DNA of 64,000 bases from JAFMJV01 sp963814315 (GTDB lineage: Bacteria; Chloroflexota; Limnocylindria; Limnocylindrales; CSP1-4), in contig CAWFCG010000001.1 of NCBI GenBank assembly GCA_963814315.1, positions 434,001 through 498,000 on the forward strand. Direction: 5' to 3'. A program made the position numbers and the translations under genes. Position 1 is the stretch's first letter. Every line of letters begins with the position of its first letter. The notes beneath the pieces were generated by a model that saw only the letters and a list, made by a program, of their open reading frames with translations, searched no databases and was not told the DNA's origin. Positions 50,895 through 59,968 of the stretch are shown here, in pieces.

Positions 50895-51263
50895 ATGGAT
50901 GAGCAGCAAGTCCGTGAGCACGCCGAGGCCGTGTGCGCCGCGCTTGTCCTCGGCGATGTCCAAGGCATGAGCGAGGACCTCAGCGATGAGCTGAGGTCGA
51001 ATCTGGGCGAAGTGCTGGCGCTGCTGCCGCTGCCGGCGACCGAGGCGACCGTGGACTCGATCGAGCACAGCGGGGGAGCCGCGTATGTCGTGGTCCTGCG
51101 GCTCGTGGGTGAGAGCGAGGAGGTCCGCATCCAGTCCCGGTGGAAGGACCGCGACGGGCGTCCCACGATCGTGGAGGTGAGCCACCTCAGCCGGGAAGAG
51201 CTTGCGGTGTCCACTGACGAGACCTCGGGCGATGCCGACGCCGCCGACGAGCAGCCAGCCTGA
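50895..51263 (+). CDS. Hypothetical acidic protein
   Basis: The 122-residue protein starts at ATG 50895 behind AAGGAAGGGG. It opens with helices (EQQVREHAEAVCAALVLGDV, GMSEDLSDELRSNLGEVLAL) and continues with strands (GAAYVVVLRLVGESEEVRIQ, GRPTIVEVSHL) and an acidic tail. The layout recalls NTF2/SnoaL-like folds, but the family is not recognised. It appears intact. Confidence 0.6.
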   Translation: MDEQQVREHAEAVCAALVLGDVQGMSEDLSDELRSNLGEVLALLPLPATEATVDSIEHSGGAAYVVVLRLVGESEEVRIQSRWKDRDGRPTIVEVSHLSREELAVSTDETSGDADAADEQPA

Positions 51264-51408
51264 TCGCCCGGAGGCGCTGGTCGAGCGAGCCGTCGTCTGG
51301 GAGCAAGAGCACCCATGGTGCTGAGCGAGAGCGCCACGCGATAGGGGCGCGCCCGCGGAAGTAGGCACGGCTCGCGGCCGCTGTAGGCGTGCGGTCGAGG
51401 CGCGTGGA

Positions 51409-52746
51409 CTACCAGTTCACATCAAAGTCGCCATCGCCCCAACGGTTGACGAGGCGCTTCAGGTTCGCGGCCTCGGAAACCACACGGACACCGACCAGCA
51501 GGTCATCGTGGGTCCATGCCAGCTTGGCCTGGCCAGTCGGGCCTACCAGGTCACACACCATGCGACCCGCCCTCGGTTCCTTCTCATAGTTCCAGACACC
51601 GGTGGCCGCTTCTCCGCTCTTGCAGCGGCGGAAGAGATCGTCCTTGCGTGGGACGTCTGCCCGTTCGTTCTGCCACCAATCCGCAAGGTCGGACTCGGTT
51701 CGGAAGAACACGTAGGTGGCCTGGGCCTCACCGTCGTTCCAGGGGCAGCTGGCGACTTTCCAGGCCTCGACCTCGGAGGCCGCAGGGCCAGTGCTGCAGT
51801 CACGTGCCAGCTCCCGAGGGATGGACGCCAGAGGCCACCCGATGTCCAGGTTCGGGGTCGCCCGCTTGATCCCGTCGCGGATCGCGACCCGCGCCGCCAC
51901 AAGCTCGGGATAGCGCTCGAAGAAGTCGAGCTTGATGTCGAGCACCGAGCCTGGCTCGACCTCGCGCCATTCGGCGCCGTCGTTCACGACAGGCGGCTCA
52001 GTGTCGTTCAGGACCCACTCGGCGAAGACCTCGGCCACGTCCTCCAGCGGGTGGGTCGCGGCGTATTCGGTGGCATAGACGTCCGGGTCGAACTCGGCGT
52101 CCGGTCGCCCGGGGAACGCGGCATAGTAGGCCGCGAGGTACGAGTCCTCGGTGGGGCACTCGGCGTCGGCGAGGATGGGGCACGCGGCCACGTCACCGGC
52201 CTCCCACTCCTCCGCTGTGGGCTGGACGGCCTGGCCCGGCCGCAGCGTGACGAGGTGCCCGAACTCATGCACCATGGTCCGCTCGAGCGTGGCGCCGTCT
52301 GACGACCCAGTGGTGTCGAGCGCGATGTAGTACTGACCCTCGATGGGCATGCCATCCTCGTCAGCAGGCAGATCCATGGCGCCGTCAGTACCGTCGGATC
52401 GCTCCTGGTCGATGGCCACGAAGTGGGTGACCTCGGGGCGCAGGTCCGCTGGGATCACCTCCGAGAAGCGCTCGAACACGGCCAGGTGTCCTGGGTCGGC
52501 ATCGGCACTGATGGTGTCGTCGTCGAGGATCGGATACACGCCCAGGACCTTCAGGCTGTCGTTGTCAACATCGATCTCGTCTTCGACCGTCGCTCGCGGT
52601 GCCGCTCCCGATACCGTGGCCGCTACCGGCTGGGCGCCTGTGTCCCTGTCCGTCGCCTCCTCGGCTCCAGCCGGCGCCGCCATGGCGGCCGTGAGTACTC
52701 CAGCCGAGATGGCGGCCATCCATTGGACGCGACGGGTCGATGGCAT
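51409..52746 (-). CDS. Secreted putative zinc metalloprotease
   Basis: The 445-residue protein has a signal peptide (STRRVQWMAAISAGVLTAAM ... APAGAEE). A zincin motif TMVHEFGHLVTLRPGQ (HExxH) is followed about 70 residues later by LEDVAEVFAEWVL, where a Glu may be the third zinc ligand (gluzincin style). A cysteine-bearing C-terminal region (about 320-445) may bind substrate or envelope. GGAG lies six bases before ATG 52746. The family is not identified; protease activity is inferred from the motif and export. Confidence 0.6.
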   Translation of the reverse strand: MPSTRRVQWMAAISAGVLTAAMAAPAGAEEATDRDTGAQPVAATVSGAAPRATVEDEIDVDNDSLKVLGVYPILDDDTISADADPGHLAVFERFSEVIPADLRPEVTHFVAIDQERSDGTDGAMDLPADEDGMPIEGQYYIALDTTGSSDGATLERTMVHEFGHLVTLRPGQAVQPTAEEWEAGDVAACPILADAECPTEDSYLAAYYAAFPGRPDAEFDPDVYATEYAATHPLEDVAEVFAEWVLNDTEPPVVNDGAEWREVEPGSVLDIKLDFFERYPELVAARVAIRDGIKRATPNLDIGWPLASIPRELARDCSTGPAASEVEAWKVASCPWNDGEAQATYVFFRTESDLADWWQNERADVPRKDDLFRRCKSGEAATGVWNYEKEPRAGRMVCDLVGPTGQAKLAWTHDDLLVGVRVVSEAANLKRLVNRWGDGDFDVNW

Positions 52747-52986
52747 GCGGGACTCCATGGCTGGTCGAGACGGTGATGCTACCCCACGCCGGCCGACGAC
52801 TCCGGGCAGGACCCGGCACGCCCCGATGAGATAGGTCTTGCGGATGCTCTGTCCCTCCACGTCCGCACCACCAAACGACCGGCCGGAAGTCGTGCGGCCT
52901 ACGCTCAAGGGACCCTTGGGCGATCAGAGAACGCCACATCGACGATGACCGCGCTCTGCTCCCCCGATCGGCGACGGACCCCAGCG

Positions 52987-54237
52987 TCAGCCTGTCAGAG
53001 CGCCGATCGGGACGACCCTCACGCCATCCTCGCGTACATAACCGTATCCGGTCGCGGTCACGACCACGAGCGCGATCGGTTCGCCGGCCGTGTCGGTATC
53101 CACTCGCGCGCGGAGCCGAAGAAGGTGCTCGGCGGCCGAGTCGATCTCCCGTTGGCCAAGCTTCACTTCGAACGCCGCCCACCGCCCATCAGGCATCTCC
53201 ACGATCGCGTCGGCCTCAAGCCCGGTCTCATCACGATAGGCGAAGACCTGGGCATCAAGGGCCTGGGCGTAGACGCGAAGATCCCGGATGGTGAGGTTCT
53301 CGAACAGGAGTCCGAGCCACTCGACGTCGCGAAGCAAGCGCTCTGGTGTCGCCCGCATCGCGGCGACTGCCAGTGACGGATCGACGAAGTGCCGAACCGC
53401 TGCGGTTCGTAGGCGTGTCCGCGATCGCAGCGACGGTCGCCACGATGGCAGATCCTCGATGACCATCAACCGCGCCAGGGCATCGAGATATGCCGACACC
53501 GTCTCAGACTTCATGTTGCCGTCCGCGCCGTTCACGTCCCTGGTCAAGGCGTTGATCGAAGCAGCGGTCGCAACGTTGCGGGCAAGCGACCGCAGCAGGC
53601 GAGCCACCGTCTCAGGAGCACGCCCAACACCATCGACTCGCTGGATATCGGTGCGCGCTACCTCGGCGAGATAGCCACGGACAAGGCGTTGAGCCCTCGC
53701 GATCGGCGCGCCGAGATTGTCCGGCCAGCCGCCTACCGATACGAGCTCAGCGATACGTCTGACAGCCAGGCCGGGATCACCCGCACGGACCACGTCCCCG
53801 TTCATGATCGCCTCGAACGAGATGGCGTTGGTCGAGTCGCCGGACTCGGAGACTGTCATCGGGCGCATTCGGAGTCGGAGGAAGCGGCCGGCGCCAGAGT
53901 GCCGGGTCTCGTCATCCAGAGGAACCGCCGATCCGGTCAGGATGAACTGGCCGTTGGCCTGGCGGTCGTCCACAGCTCGGCGGACGTGGTTCCAGATCTC
54001 CGGCTCCCATTGCCACTCGTCGATCAGGCGCGGTGTCTTGCCGTCGAGTACGAGGGTGGGATCCGTCGCGGCGGCAAGCCGCGCTCGTTCGTCGACGTCG
54101 AGCCGAACCTCGCTTTCCGCAGCCTGACGGGCAGTTTCGGTCTTGCCACATGCCTTGGGACCCTCGATGAGCACAGCCCCGACGCTTGCGAGGGATTCTG
54201 CCAGTTCGGCATCGACGATGCGGGGGTGGTAGACCAT
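52987..54237 (-). CDS. AAA-type ATPase with DUF4143 domain
   Basis: The 416-residue protein has Walker A (EGPKACGKTETARQAA), Walker B-like RLIDEWQWEPEIWN and the sensor segment GQFILTGSAVPLDD typical of DUF4143 ATPases, then a C-terminal DUF4143 nuclease-like region with ETGLEADAIVEMPDGRWAAF and EVKLGQ (D...ExK pattern). Such proteins are often mobile or defence-associated and vary between strains; their role is not known. Start ATG 54237. Confidence 0.82.
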   Translation of the reverse strand: MVYHPRIVDAELAESLASVGAVLIEGPKACGKTETARQAAESEVRLDVDERARLAAATDPTLVLDGKTPRLIDEWQWEPEIWNHVRRAVDDRQANGQFILTGSAVPLDDETRHSGAGRFLRLRMRPMTVSESGDSTNAISFEAIMNGDVVRAGDPGLAVRRIAELVSVGGWPDNLGAPIARAQRLVRGYLAEVARTDIQRVDGVGRAPETVARLLRSLARNVATAASINALTRDVNGADGNMKSETVSAYLDALARLMVIEDLPSWRPSLRSRTRLRTAAVRHFVDPSLAVAAMRATPERLLRDVEWLGLLFENLTIRDLRVYAQALDAQVFAYRDETGLEADAIVEMPDGRWAAFEVKLGQREIDSAAEHLLRLRARVDTDTAGEPIALVVVTATGYGYVREDGVRVVPIGALTG

Positions 54238-54608
54238 GGCTGGATTGTGCGACCGGCGCACCGATGCGTCAACACCCAGGGAGGCGTTTGCGACGGCTCT
54301 ATGGGGGCATATACGGACCTTCTATGGGGGTGTTTGCTAGATGGACGCAGTCTCGACTTCTGGATGCGGCAAGGCATCCCCGACCGCGAGGCACGATCTC
54401 GCACCCTCACGTTCTATGTCGACCGCCACAAATCCAGGGCTCGGCTCGGCATTGCCGCGCTGAGCAACGACCCGAAATCACCCGAGCACGAGCATGCCGT
54501 CACCAACGAGTCGCGCGAGCCACCAGGAGGTGCTCGACGCGGACAGGCAGGCGCTCTGAGCCGTCTACCTATGGATCGTGGCGTCCGGGACCCCTGATCG
54601 CCTTGGAG
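54238..54608. other. Intergenic stretch with a short direct repeat
   Basis: No gene is recognised. TCTATGGGGG occurs twice, 23 bases apart (54298-54307 and 54321-54330), within the likely control region of the ATPase gene. It may be a regulator site. Confidence 0.4.
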
Positions 54609-55811
54609 TCAGTCGGCGACGGCCATGATGATGCCGGCCAGCAAGGTCGTGCGGGGCACGATCGAGTCCAGGGCGACGTATTCATCGGGCGCGTGGTCCA
54701 GGCCACCGATGGGGCCCAGGCCATCGATGGTGGGCACACCCAGGCCAGCCGTCGTGTTGCCGTCAGAAGCTCCGCCAGTCGCGGCATCACTGAGCCCAAA
54801 GCCGAGCCGAGCGGCCACCTCGACGGCGCGCTCTACCAGTCGCCCGGTCGCCTCCGTCCGCTCCATGGGCCAGTGCCGAGCGGTCAACTCGACGGTGGTG
54901 CTGACGTCCGGGACGGTCGAGCTCTGTGCGATCTCCATGATGGCCGCCTCGACGGCCTCCAGTTGGCGTCGCTCCACGGCCCGCACGTCGATCTCGATGG
55001 ACGCGTGGTCAGCCACGATATTGGGCCTGGTGCCGCCGTGGACCACGCCGGCGTTGACGGTCACGCCGGGGAAGCGCCCGTTGAGGCCATGGAATGCCAC
55101 GATCTTGTGGGCCGCCTCGAGGACCGCGCTGCGACCCTTCTCTGGCTCCACGCCGGCGTGTGATGCCCGGCCCTGGATCTCGAGGCGGAGATCCATCTGC
55201 CCTTTGCGAGCGGAGACGATGTCCCCGTTCTCCCTGGCTGCCTCGAGCACAAGGGCAAAGTCGGCGTCCGCAGCATGGTCGCGGATGATGGGCTCGCTCA
55301 CCGGTGAACCGATCTCCTCATCGGGATTGACCACGAAGACGAGCCGCCCGACCGGGAGCCACGGACAGGCCGACGTGCTCGATGGGCCCGACGATCGGCC
55401 AGGAGCGACGGCACGCAGCGCCGACAATGCGTAGAACCCCGATAGCAGTCCTGCCTTCATGTCGCTCACGCCGGGCCCGTAGGCTCGACCATCGCGGACG
55501 GCGAAGGGCCTCTGGGCCACCGTGCCCGGCTCGAACACGGTATCGAGGTGTCCGATCATCAGGACCGTGGGGCCGTCCTGGTCCCGCTCGAAGGTGCCCA
55601 CGATGGTGTCGCCCAGCTCTGTGTTGGCGTGGCGGACGACGGACGCACCCAGCTCCCCGAGGCGCTGCTCCGCCCAACGACCGATCTCATCGACACCGGC
55701 CTTGGTGTATGAGCCGCAGTCGACGTTGACGAGTCGCTCCAGATCCCGGAGATACTCGGGCAGGGCGACCTCAAGGTGGGCGCGGAGGGCTTCCAGGTCG
55801 AGGTGATCCAT
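54609..55811 (-). CDS. M20-family peptidase (carboxypeptidase G2/ArgE-like)
   Basis: The 400-residue enzyme has the M20 dizinc motifs: TVLMIGHLDTVFEPG (His-x-Asp), YGPGVSDMKAGLLSG (bridging Asp), VNPDEEIGSPVSEP (catalytic Glu and ligand Glu) and the late His in GLDHAPDEYVAL. A dimerisation lid lies between (GRASHAGVEPEKGRSAVLEA). It cleaves N-acyl amino acids, folate-type glutamate or dipeptides. An insert of about 15 residues (GRSSGPSSTSACPWLPVG) before the DEE motif is unusual. Confidence 0.87.
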   Translation of the reverse strand: MDHLDLEALRAHLEVALPEYLRDLERLVNVDCGSYTKAGVDEIGRWAEQRLGELGASVVRHANTELGDTIVGTFERDQDGPTVLMIGHLDTVFEPGTVAQRPFAVRDGRAYGPGVSDMKAGLLSGFYALSALRAVAPGRSSGPSSTSACPWLPVGRLVFVVNPDEEIGSPVSEPIIRDHAADADFALVLEAARENGDIVSARKGQMDLRLEIQGRASHAGVEPEKGRSAVLEAAHKIVAFHGLNGRFPGVTVNAGVVHGGTRPNIVADHASIEIDVRAVERRQLEAVEAAIMEIAQSSTVPDVSTTVELTARHWPMERTEATGRLVERAVEVAARLGFGLSDAATGGASDGNTTAGLGVPTIDGLGPIGGLDHAPDEYVALDSIVPRTTLLAGIIMAVAD

Positions 55812-55920
55812 CAGACGCCCACTCTAGAGCCAAGTCGGATCAGGCGTGACGTGGACGATGCGACCCCGAGCATCAGCGGCGCCAGCCCGCGCATCAGCGA
55901 CGCGATCCCCAGCCAGATGC

Positions 55921-56238
55921 AGCTCCGGGCACGTCCCCATCGGAAGTGACCACGCCGCCATCGAGGCCGCCATCGCCAAGGGTGTGAAGCTCCTCTATCT
56001 GGAGACGCCCACCAACCCCACCTTGAAAGTGCTCGACATCGAACGGCTGGCGGCCGCCGGGCACGCTGCTGGCGCCACGATCGTGGTCGACAACACCTTC
56101 GCCACACCGATCAATCAGAACCCCCTCGCACTCGGGGCTGACCTGGTCGTCCACAGCACCACGAGGTTCCTCGGCGGGCACGCAGCTGCCCTCGGCGGCG
56201 TCATCGTCGGTGAGGCGGCGCTGATGCGAACCGAAATC
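55921..56238 (+). pseudogene. Cys/Met-metabolism PLP enzyme fragment
   Basis: About 100 residues match the middle of cystathionine gamma-synthase/methionine gamma-lyase: LLYLETPTNPTLKVLDIERL, ATIVVDNTFATPINQNPLAL and GADLVVHSTTRFLGGHAAAL. The PLP lysine in the family motif HSxTKYxGGH is replaced by Arg (HSTTRFLGGH). Both ends of the enzyme are missing. It cannot work as a PLP enzyme. Confidence 0.75.
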
Positions 56239-56382
56239 GAGGTGGTGGGATGTGCAGATGCTCGCACAAGTCACTGCACAATACTGGCCTCGATGCTTCG
56301 GATCAAGCGGTAGTGGGGGTCGAGGCTTCATCTTTGCGTTCACTGGTTACAGCACCAAGGCAGCTACTGTTACCACCCGGGC

Positions 56383-56625
56383 ATGATACGCACGCAAGCG
56401 TCACTCACCGAAGACCAGATGCGGCGCCTCCGGCACGAGGCACGCCGACGCCATGTCTCACTCACGGCTGTCGTTCGCGACGCCGTCGACGAGGTGGTGC
56501 CTGACGAGGACCGCTTGCGGAGCGATCGGATCGACGCCCTCCTGACGATCGCCGGCTCGGCCGCGTCGGGCACGGGCGATGTCGCACAGGGACCCGACGA
56601 GGTGCTCGCGGGCGAACGCTGGTGA
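56383..56625 (+). CDS. vapB: Ribbon-helix-helix antitoxin (VapB-like)
   Basis: The 80-residue protein has an RHH fold: strand IRTQASLTEDQMRRLRHEAR, then RRHVSLTAVVRDAVDEVV. It lies directly before a PIN-domain toxin gene, with GTG of the toxin overlapping its stop. It should bind the toxin and the promoter of this pair. Confidence 0.75.
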   Translation: MIRTQASLTEDQMRRLRHEARRRHVSLTAVVRDAVDEVVPDEDRLRSDRIDALLTIAGSAASGTGDVAQGPDEVLAGERW

Positions 56626-57012
56626 CGCTATTCGTCGATACCAGTGGCATCCTCGCGCTCATCGACCGCGACGACCGGTCGCACGTCGGCACGAAAGGTG
56701 CCGTCGGCCTTGGCCGAACGGAGTCGCTCGCGACCCGCGTATGTCGTCGTGGAGACCTTGGCTGTCGCTCGGCGACGCTTTGGCGCGGCGGTGACCACTG
56801 ACATCATCGACCACGTCCTGCCAGCCATCGAGGTGAGTCCCATGGATGCAGAGCTGTATGCCACCGCGGTCGCGTCCTTTCGTGAGTCGATCGATTCGTC
56901 GGTGTCGCTGGTCGATCGCACGAGTTTCGCCTTCATGCGACGTGAGGGCATCACTCGCGCCATCGCGCTCGACGCCGACTTCAGGACGGCCGGCTCCGAG
57001 ACGCTCCCGTAG
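56622..57012 (+). pseudogene. vapC: PIN-domain toxin (VapC-like) with a frameshift
   Basis: The first frame gives VTLFVDTSGILALIDRDDRS with the first acidic residue of the PIN site; the second gives AYVVVETLAVARRRFGAAVT, VSLVDRTSFAFMRREGI and AIALDADFR, with the other acidic residues. The join falls near 56690-56700 and needs one base removed. VapC toxins are ribonucleases cutting tRNA or rRNA. If the frameshift is real the toxin is dead and the antitoxin is an orphan. Confidence 0.7.
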
Positions 57013-57083
57013 CGCGCTCTACGATCTGCGCTTCGTGACAGCAGACCCCTGTCTCACCTTAGCGTGTCGACTCGTTCGCGTGG

Positions 57084-57958
57084 TCAGTCCGTGGGTGCGG
57101 TCACAGTCACCTGCGCGGCAACTGCCGACGCGGCGGTGTCGCCGGCAGCCGCCCTCGGGGATCCGCGGGACAGCTGTACGGTGACGCTGTCGCCAGGCTG
57201 CAGGGCATCAGGCTCGATCGCCTCCTGTGCGACCCAAGTCGTGGATGCGTCGGTGGCAACGATAGTGCTGCTGCCGTCGGCCAGCGTCAGCGTCATGGAC
57301 GACTCGGACACCGCGTCGAGGGTGCCTTGCAGGCCTTGGGCGAACCCGCCACCGAACCCGCCCGTGGGCAGGTCGTCCGTACCCGCAGGTGGCTGACCGC
57401 GTCCCTCGGGCGAGGTACCAGCCTGCGTCTGATCCGCGCTGACACTGGAGGTGCTTCCATCGTCCAAGGTCGCGGTCGAGGCGTCGGTGACGGCGACGAG
57501 GGCGAGCCCTCCGTCGTTGGTGTCAGCCGCCGTCGCGTCCACAGTCCCGCTCGTGGCGGTGGTCGCGGCGGTGTCGCCAGCCGGGTTGATACCGGCTGCC
57601 CGAGCCTGGGCGCCGGAGAACGCCACGGCCGGCGACGCCGCCCCAGTACCCTCGGCACTGAGTCGCCCGACCGCGAACGAGACGCCACCCACGGCCACCA
57701 GCGCCGCCAAGGTCAGCGCCACGGCCGAACCGGACGCCCGACGCCGCAGGCGCGGCCCAGTAGCGGCCCGCTCGGATGGCAACGTCTGAGCGCTGACGGG
57801 CGTCGGCGGCGGCCACGAGCCGGGCACGGCCGTAGCGGTCGGCGGGGACGCCGGCCAGGTTGTCGCGGGTGGGATCCCGGTCCCGCGGACCACGGCGTGA
57901 ACGATGGTTCTGGCAGGCCACCCGGAGTTGGTTGGCCATTCTGCTGTGCTGCTGTCAT
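57084..57958 (-). CDS. Membrane-anchored or secreted protein with a DUF5666-like domain
   Basis: A proline-rich N-terminus leads to one hydrophobic segment (ASGSAVALTLAALVAVGGVS) and a long Ala/Thr/Gly-rich linker, then a small beta domain: LQGTLDAVSESSMTLTLADG, TWVAQEAIEPDALQPGDSVT. This resembles DUF5666. ATG 57958 has AAAGGA upstream, but its frame is two bases off from the main body, whose in-frame start is GTG 57893; a frameshift near 57890 is likely. It is the last gene of the MacAB-like operon and may be an accessory or cargo of that export system. Confidence 0.6.
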
Positions 57959-57992
57959 GTGCGTTCCTTTCAGGGTCGGAGCAGGCGACCGC

Positions 57993-59183
57993 CTACTCGT
58001 AGTGGAGTGCCTGGATGGGGTCGAGTCGCGCCGCCTGCCGGGCAGGCCAGACGCCGAAGATCACACCGATGGCCATGCTGAACCCGACGGCGATGCCGAT
58101 CGTGCCCACGTCGAGCGCCACATCCCACCCGGCGAAGTTGGAGATGAGGTACGTCGCACCCACGCCGACCAGGACACCGACGAGACCACCGATGAGCGAA
58201 AGCGTCACCGACTCCACGAGGAACTGGCTCATGATGTCGCGGCCTCGAGCGCCGATCGACTTGCGGATGCCGATCTCGCGGGTCCGCTCGCGCACGGACA
58301 CGAGCATGATGTTCATGATCCCGATGCCACCCACGATCAGCGAGATGGAGGCGATGCCGGCGAGCATGATGGTGAGGGTGTCATTGACGGCTGAGGCCGT
58401 CTCCAGGAGCTGTGCCTGGTCGACGATGCTGAAGTCGTCCTCGTCGCCGCTGGTCGGCAAGGCGTGCAGCTCACGCAGCTGAGCTTCGACTTCGGCGATG
58501 ACCTGATCGATGTCGCCTGCGGACGTCGCGCTCACCGCGATGGTGCGCACCTCGTCGCTGCCGGAAAGGTACTTCTGCATCGTGGTGATGGGGATCAGCA
58601 CCTGGTCGTCAGGATCGTCCCGACCGGTCCCGCCCTTCTCTTGCAGGATGCCCGCCACGACGAAGGGAAGGCCCGCGATCTCGATCTCGCTGCCTACCGC
58701 GTCGGCGCCGAGGCCCAGGTCATCCGCGGTCGTGGCGCCGAGCACCGCGAGGCGGAGCTCGTTGGCCACGGCGAGGCCGGTCAGCTCGGAACCCTGCCAA
58801 AGCTCGAAGTTGCGTACGGCAAGGTAGTCCTCGGTGGCGCCCAGGATGGTCGTGGTCGTATTCTCATCGCCCGCGGTCACGTACTGGGAAGTCGAGAGCT
58901 CCGGCGAGACACCGGCCACCGAGCCAAGAGTTCGGAGTGCGTCGGCATCCTCGATCGTCAGGGAGGCAGTGCTGGTGGTGGTCGAGGCTGGGCTGATGGT
59001 GATGAGGTTTGTGCCAAGGCTGGTGAGTCGGTCCTCGACCGTGGAGGTCGAGCCCTGGCCAACGGCTGTGAGGGCCACCACGGAGGCGACGCCGATGATG
59101 ACGCCGAGCATCGTCAGCGCGGTGCGTAGCCGACTGGTGCGCAGCCTGGACATGGCCAGGCCGATCATGTCGAAGGTCCTCAT
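57993..59183 (-). CDS. MacB-type ABC permease (FtsX-like)
   Basis: The 396-residue protein has the MacB/FtsX layout: an N-terminal helix (RLRTALTMLGVIIGVASVVA), a large extracytoplasmic domain (about 50-260), and three C-terminal helices including ISLIVGGIGIMNIMLVSVRE followed by RTREIGIRKSIGARGRDI, a strong family signature. It transmits force from the ATPase to the adaptor outside rather than moving solute through a channel. It overlaps the ATPase gene by four bases. Confidence 0.9.
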   Translation of the reverse strand: MRTFDMIGLAMSRLRTSRLRTALTMLGVIIGVASVVALTAVGQGSTSTVEDRLTSLGTNLITISPASTTTSTASLTIEDADALRTLGSVAGVSPELSTSQYVTAGDENTTTTILGATEDYLAVRNFELWQGSELTGLAVANELRLAVLGATTADDLGLGADAVGSEIEIAGLPFVVAGILQEKGGTGRDDPDDQVLIPITTMQKYLSGSDEVRTIAVSATSAGDIDQVIAEVEAQLRELHALPTSGDEDDFSIVDQAQLLETASAVNDTLTIMLAGIASISLIVGGIGIMNIMLVSVRERTREIGIRKSIGARGRDIMSQFLVESVTLSLIGGLVGVLVGVGATYLISNFAGWDVALDVGTIGIAVGFSMAIGVIFGVWPARQAARLDPIQALHYE

Positions 59184-59968
59184 GCCGCCACCAACCCGTC
59201 TCGGATGTGGATCTGGCGGTCTGCCTGTGCGGCGACCTCCGGCTCGTGGGTGATGAGGACGATGGTGCGCCCCGCGCGATGGAGCTCGCGGAAGATGGCC
59301 ATGACCTCGCTGCCGGAGTGAGTGTCGAGGTTGCCGGTGGGCTCATCGGCCAGGATGAGCGCCGGGTCGGTGACGATGGCCCGCGCCACCGCCACTCGCT
59401 GTTGCTGGCCGCCTGAGAGCTCGGTCGGCTCGTGGTCCATGCGGTCGCCCAGCCCCAGTCGCTCCAGCGCCTCCGCCGCACGCTTGCGGCGTTTGCGGAG
59501 CCCGACGCCCTGATACATCAGGGGCGTGGCCACGTTGTCCAGCGCGGACGTGCGGGGCAGCAGGTTGAACGACTGGAAGACGAAACCGATGCGCTTGCTG
59601 CGAATCTCCGCGAGGCCATCGTCGTCCAGCTCGCCCACGTCGCGGCCAGCCAGGTGGTACGACCCGAACGTCGGCCTGTCGAGACAGCCGATGACATTCA
59701 TGAGCGTGGACTTGCCAGAGCCTGAGGGGCCAACGATTGCCACGAAGTCGCCTGCCTCGACACGGATGTCGACACCCGCGAGTGCGCTCACCGAGACGCG
59801 TCCGGTGTCATACATCCGGGTCACGCCGCGAATGTCGATGATTGGGGCGACAGCCGCGATCCGGGTCAGCGTCGGGCTCGTGAGGGGTCCGACGGTGATG
59901 GGTGGGGTTGGCGATCGCGGGAACATCGGCGGAGCCGGCTGCATGGGTGTGTTGCCGAAGGTCATCAC
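59180..59968 (-). CDS. MacB-type ABC ATPase (LolD-like)
   Basis: The ATPase has Walker A (GPSGSGKSTLMNVIGCLDRP), the family string FVFQSFNLLPRTSALDNVAT, signature LSGGQQQRVAVARAIV and Walker B LILADEPTGNLD. An extra N-terminal stretch of about 40 residues (proline-rich) precedes the fold (IIDIRGVTRMYDTG); a start after it cannot be excluded. It powers the FtsX-like permease encoded next. Confidence 0.9.
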   Translation of the reverse strand: MMTFGNTPMQPAPPMFPRSPTPPITVGPLTSPTLTRIAAVAPIIDIRGVTRMYDTGRVSVSALAGVDIRVEAGDFVAIVGPSGSGKSTLMNVIGCLDRPTFGSYHLAGRDVGELDDDGLAEIRSKRIGFVFQSFNLLPRTSALDNVATPLMYQGVGLRKRRKRAAEALERLGLGDRMDHEPTELSGGQQQRVAVARAIVTDPALILADEPTGNLDTHSGSEVMAIFRELHRAGRTIVLITHEPEVAAQADRQIHIRDGLVAA

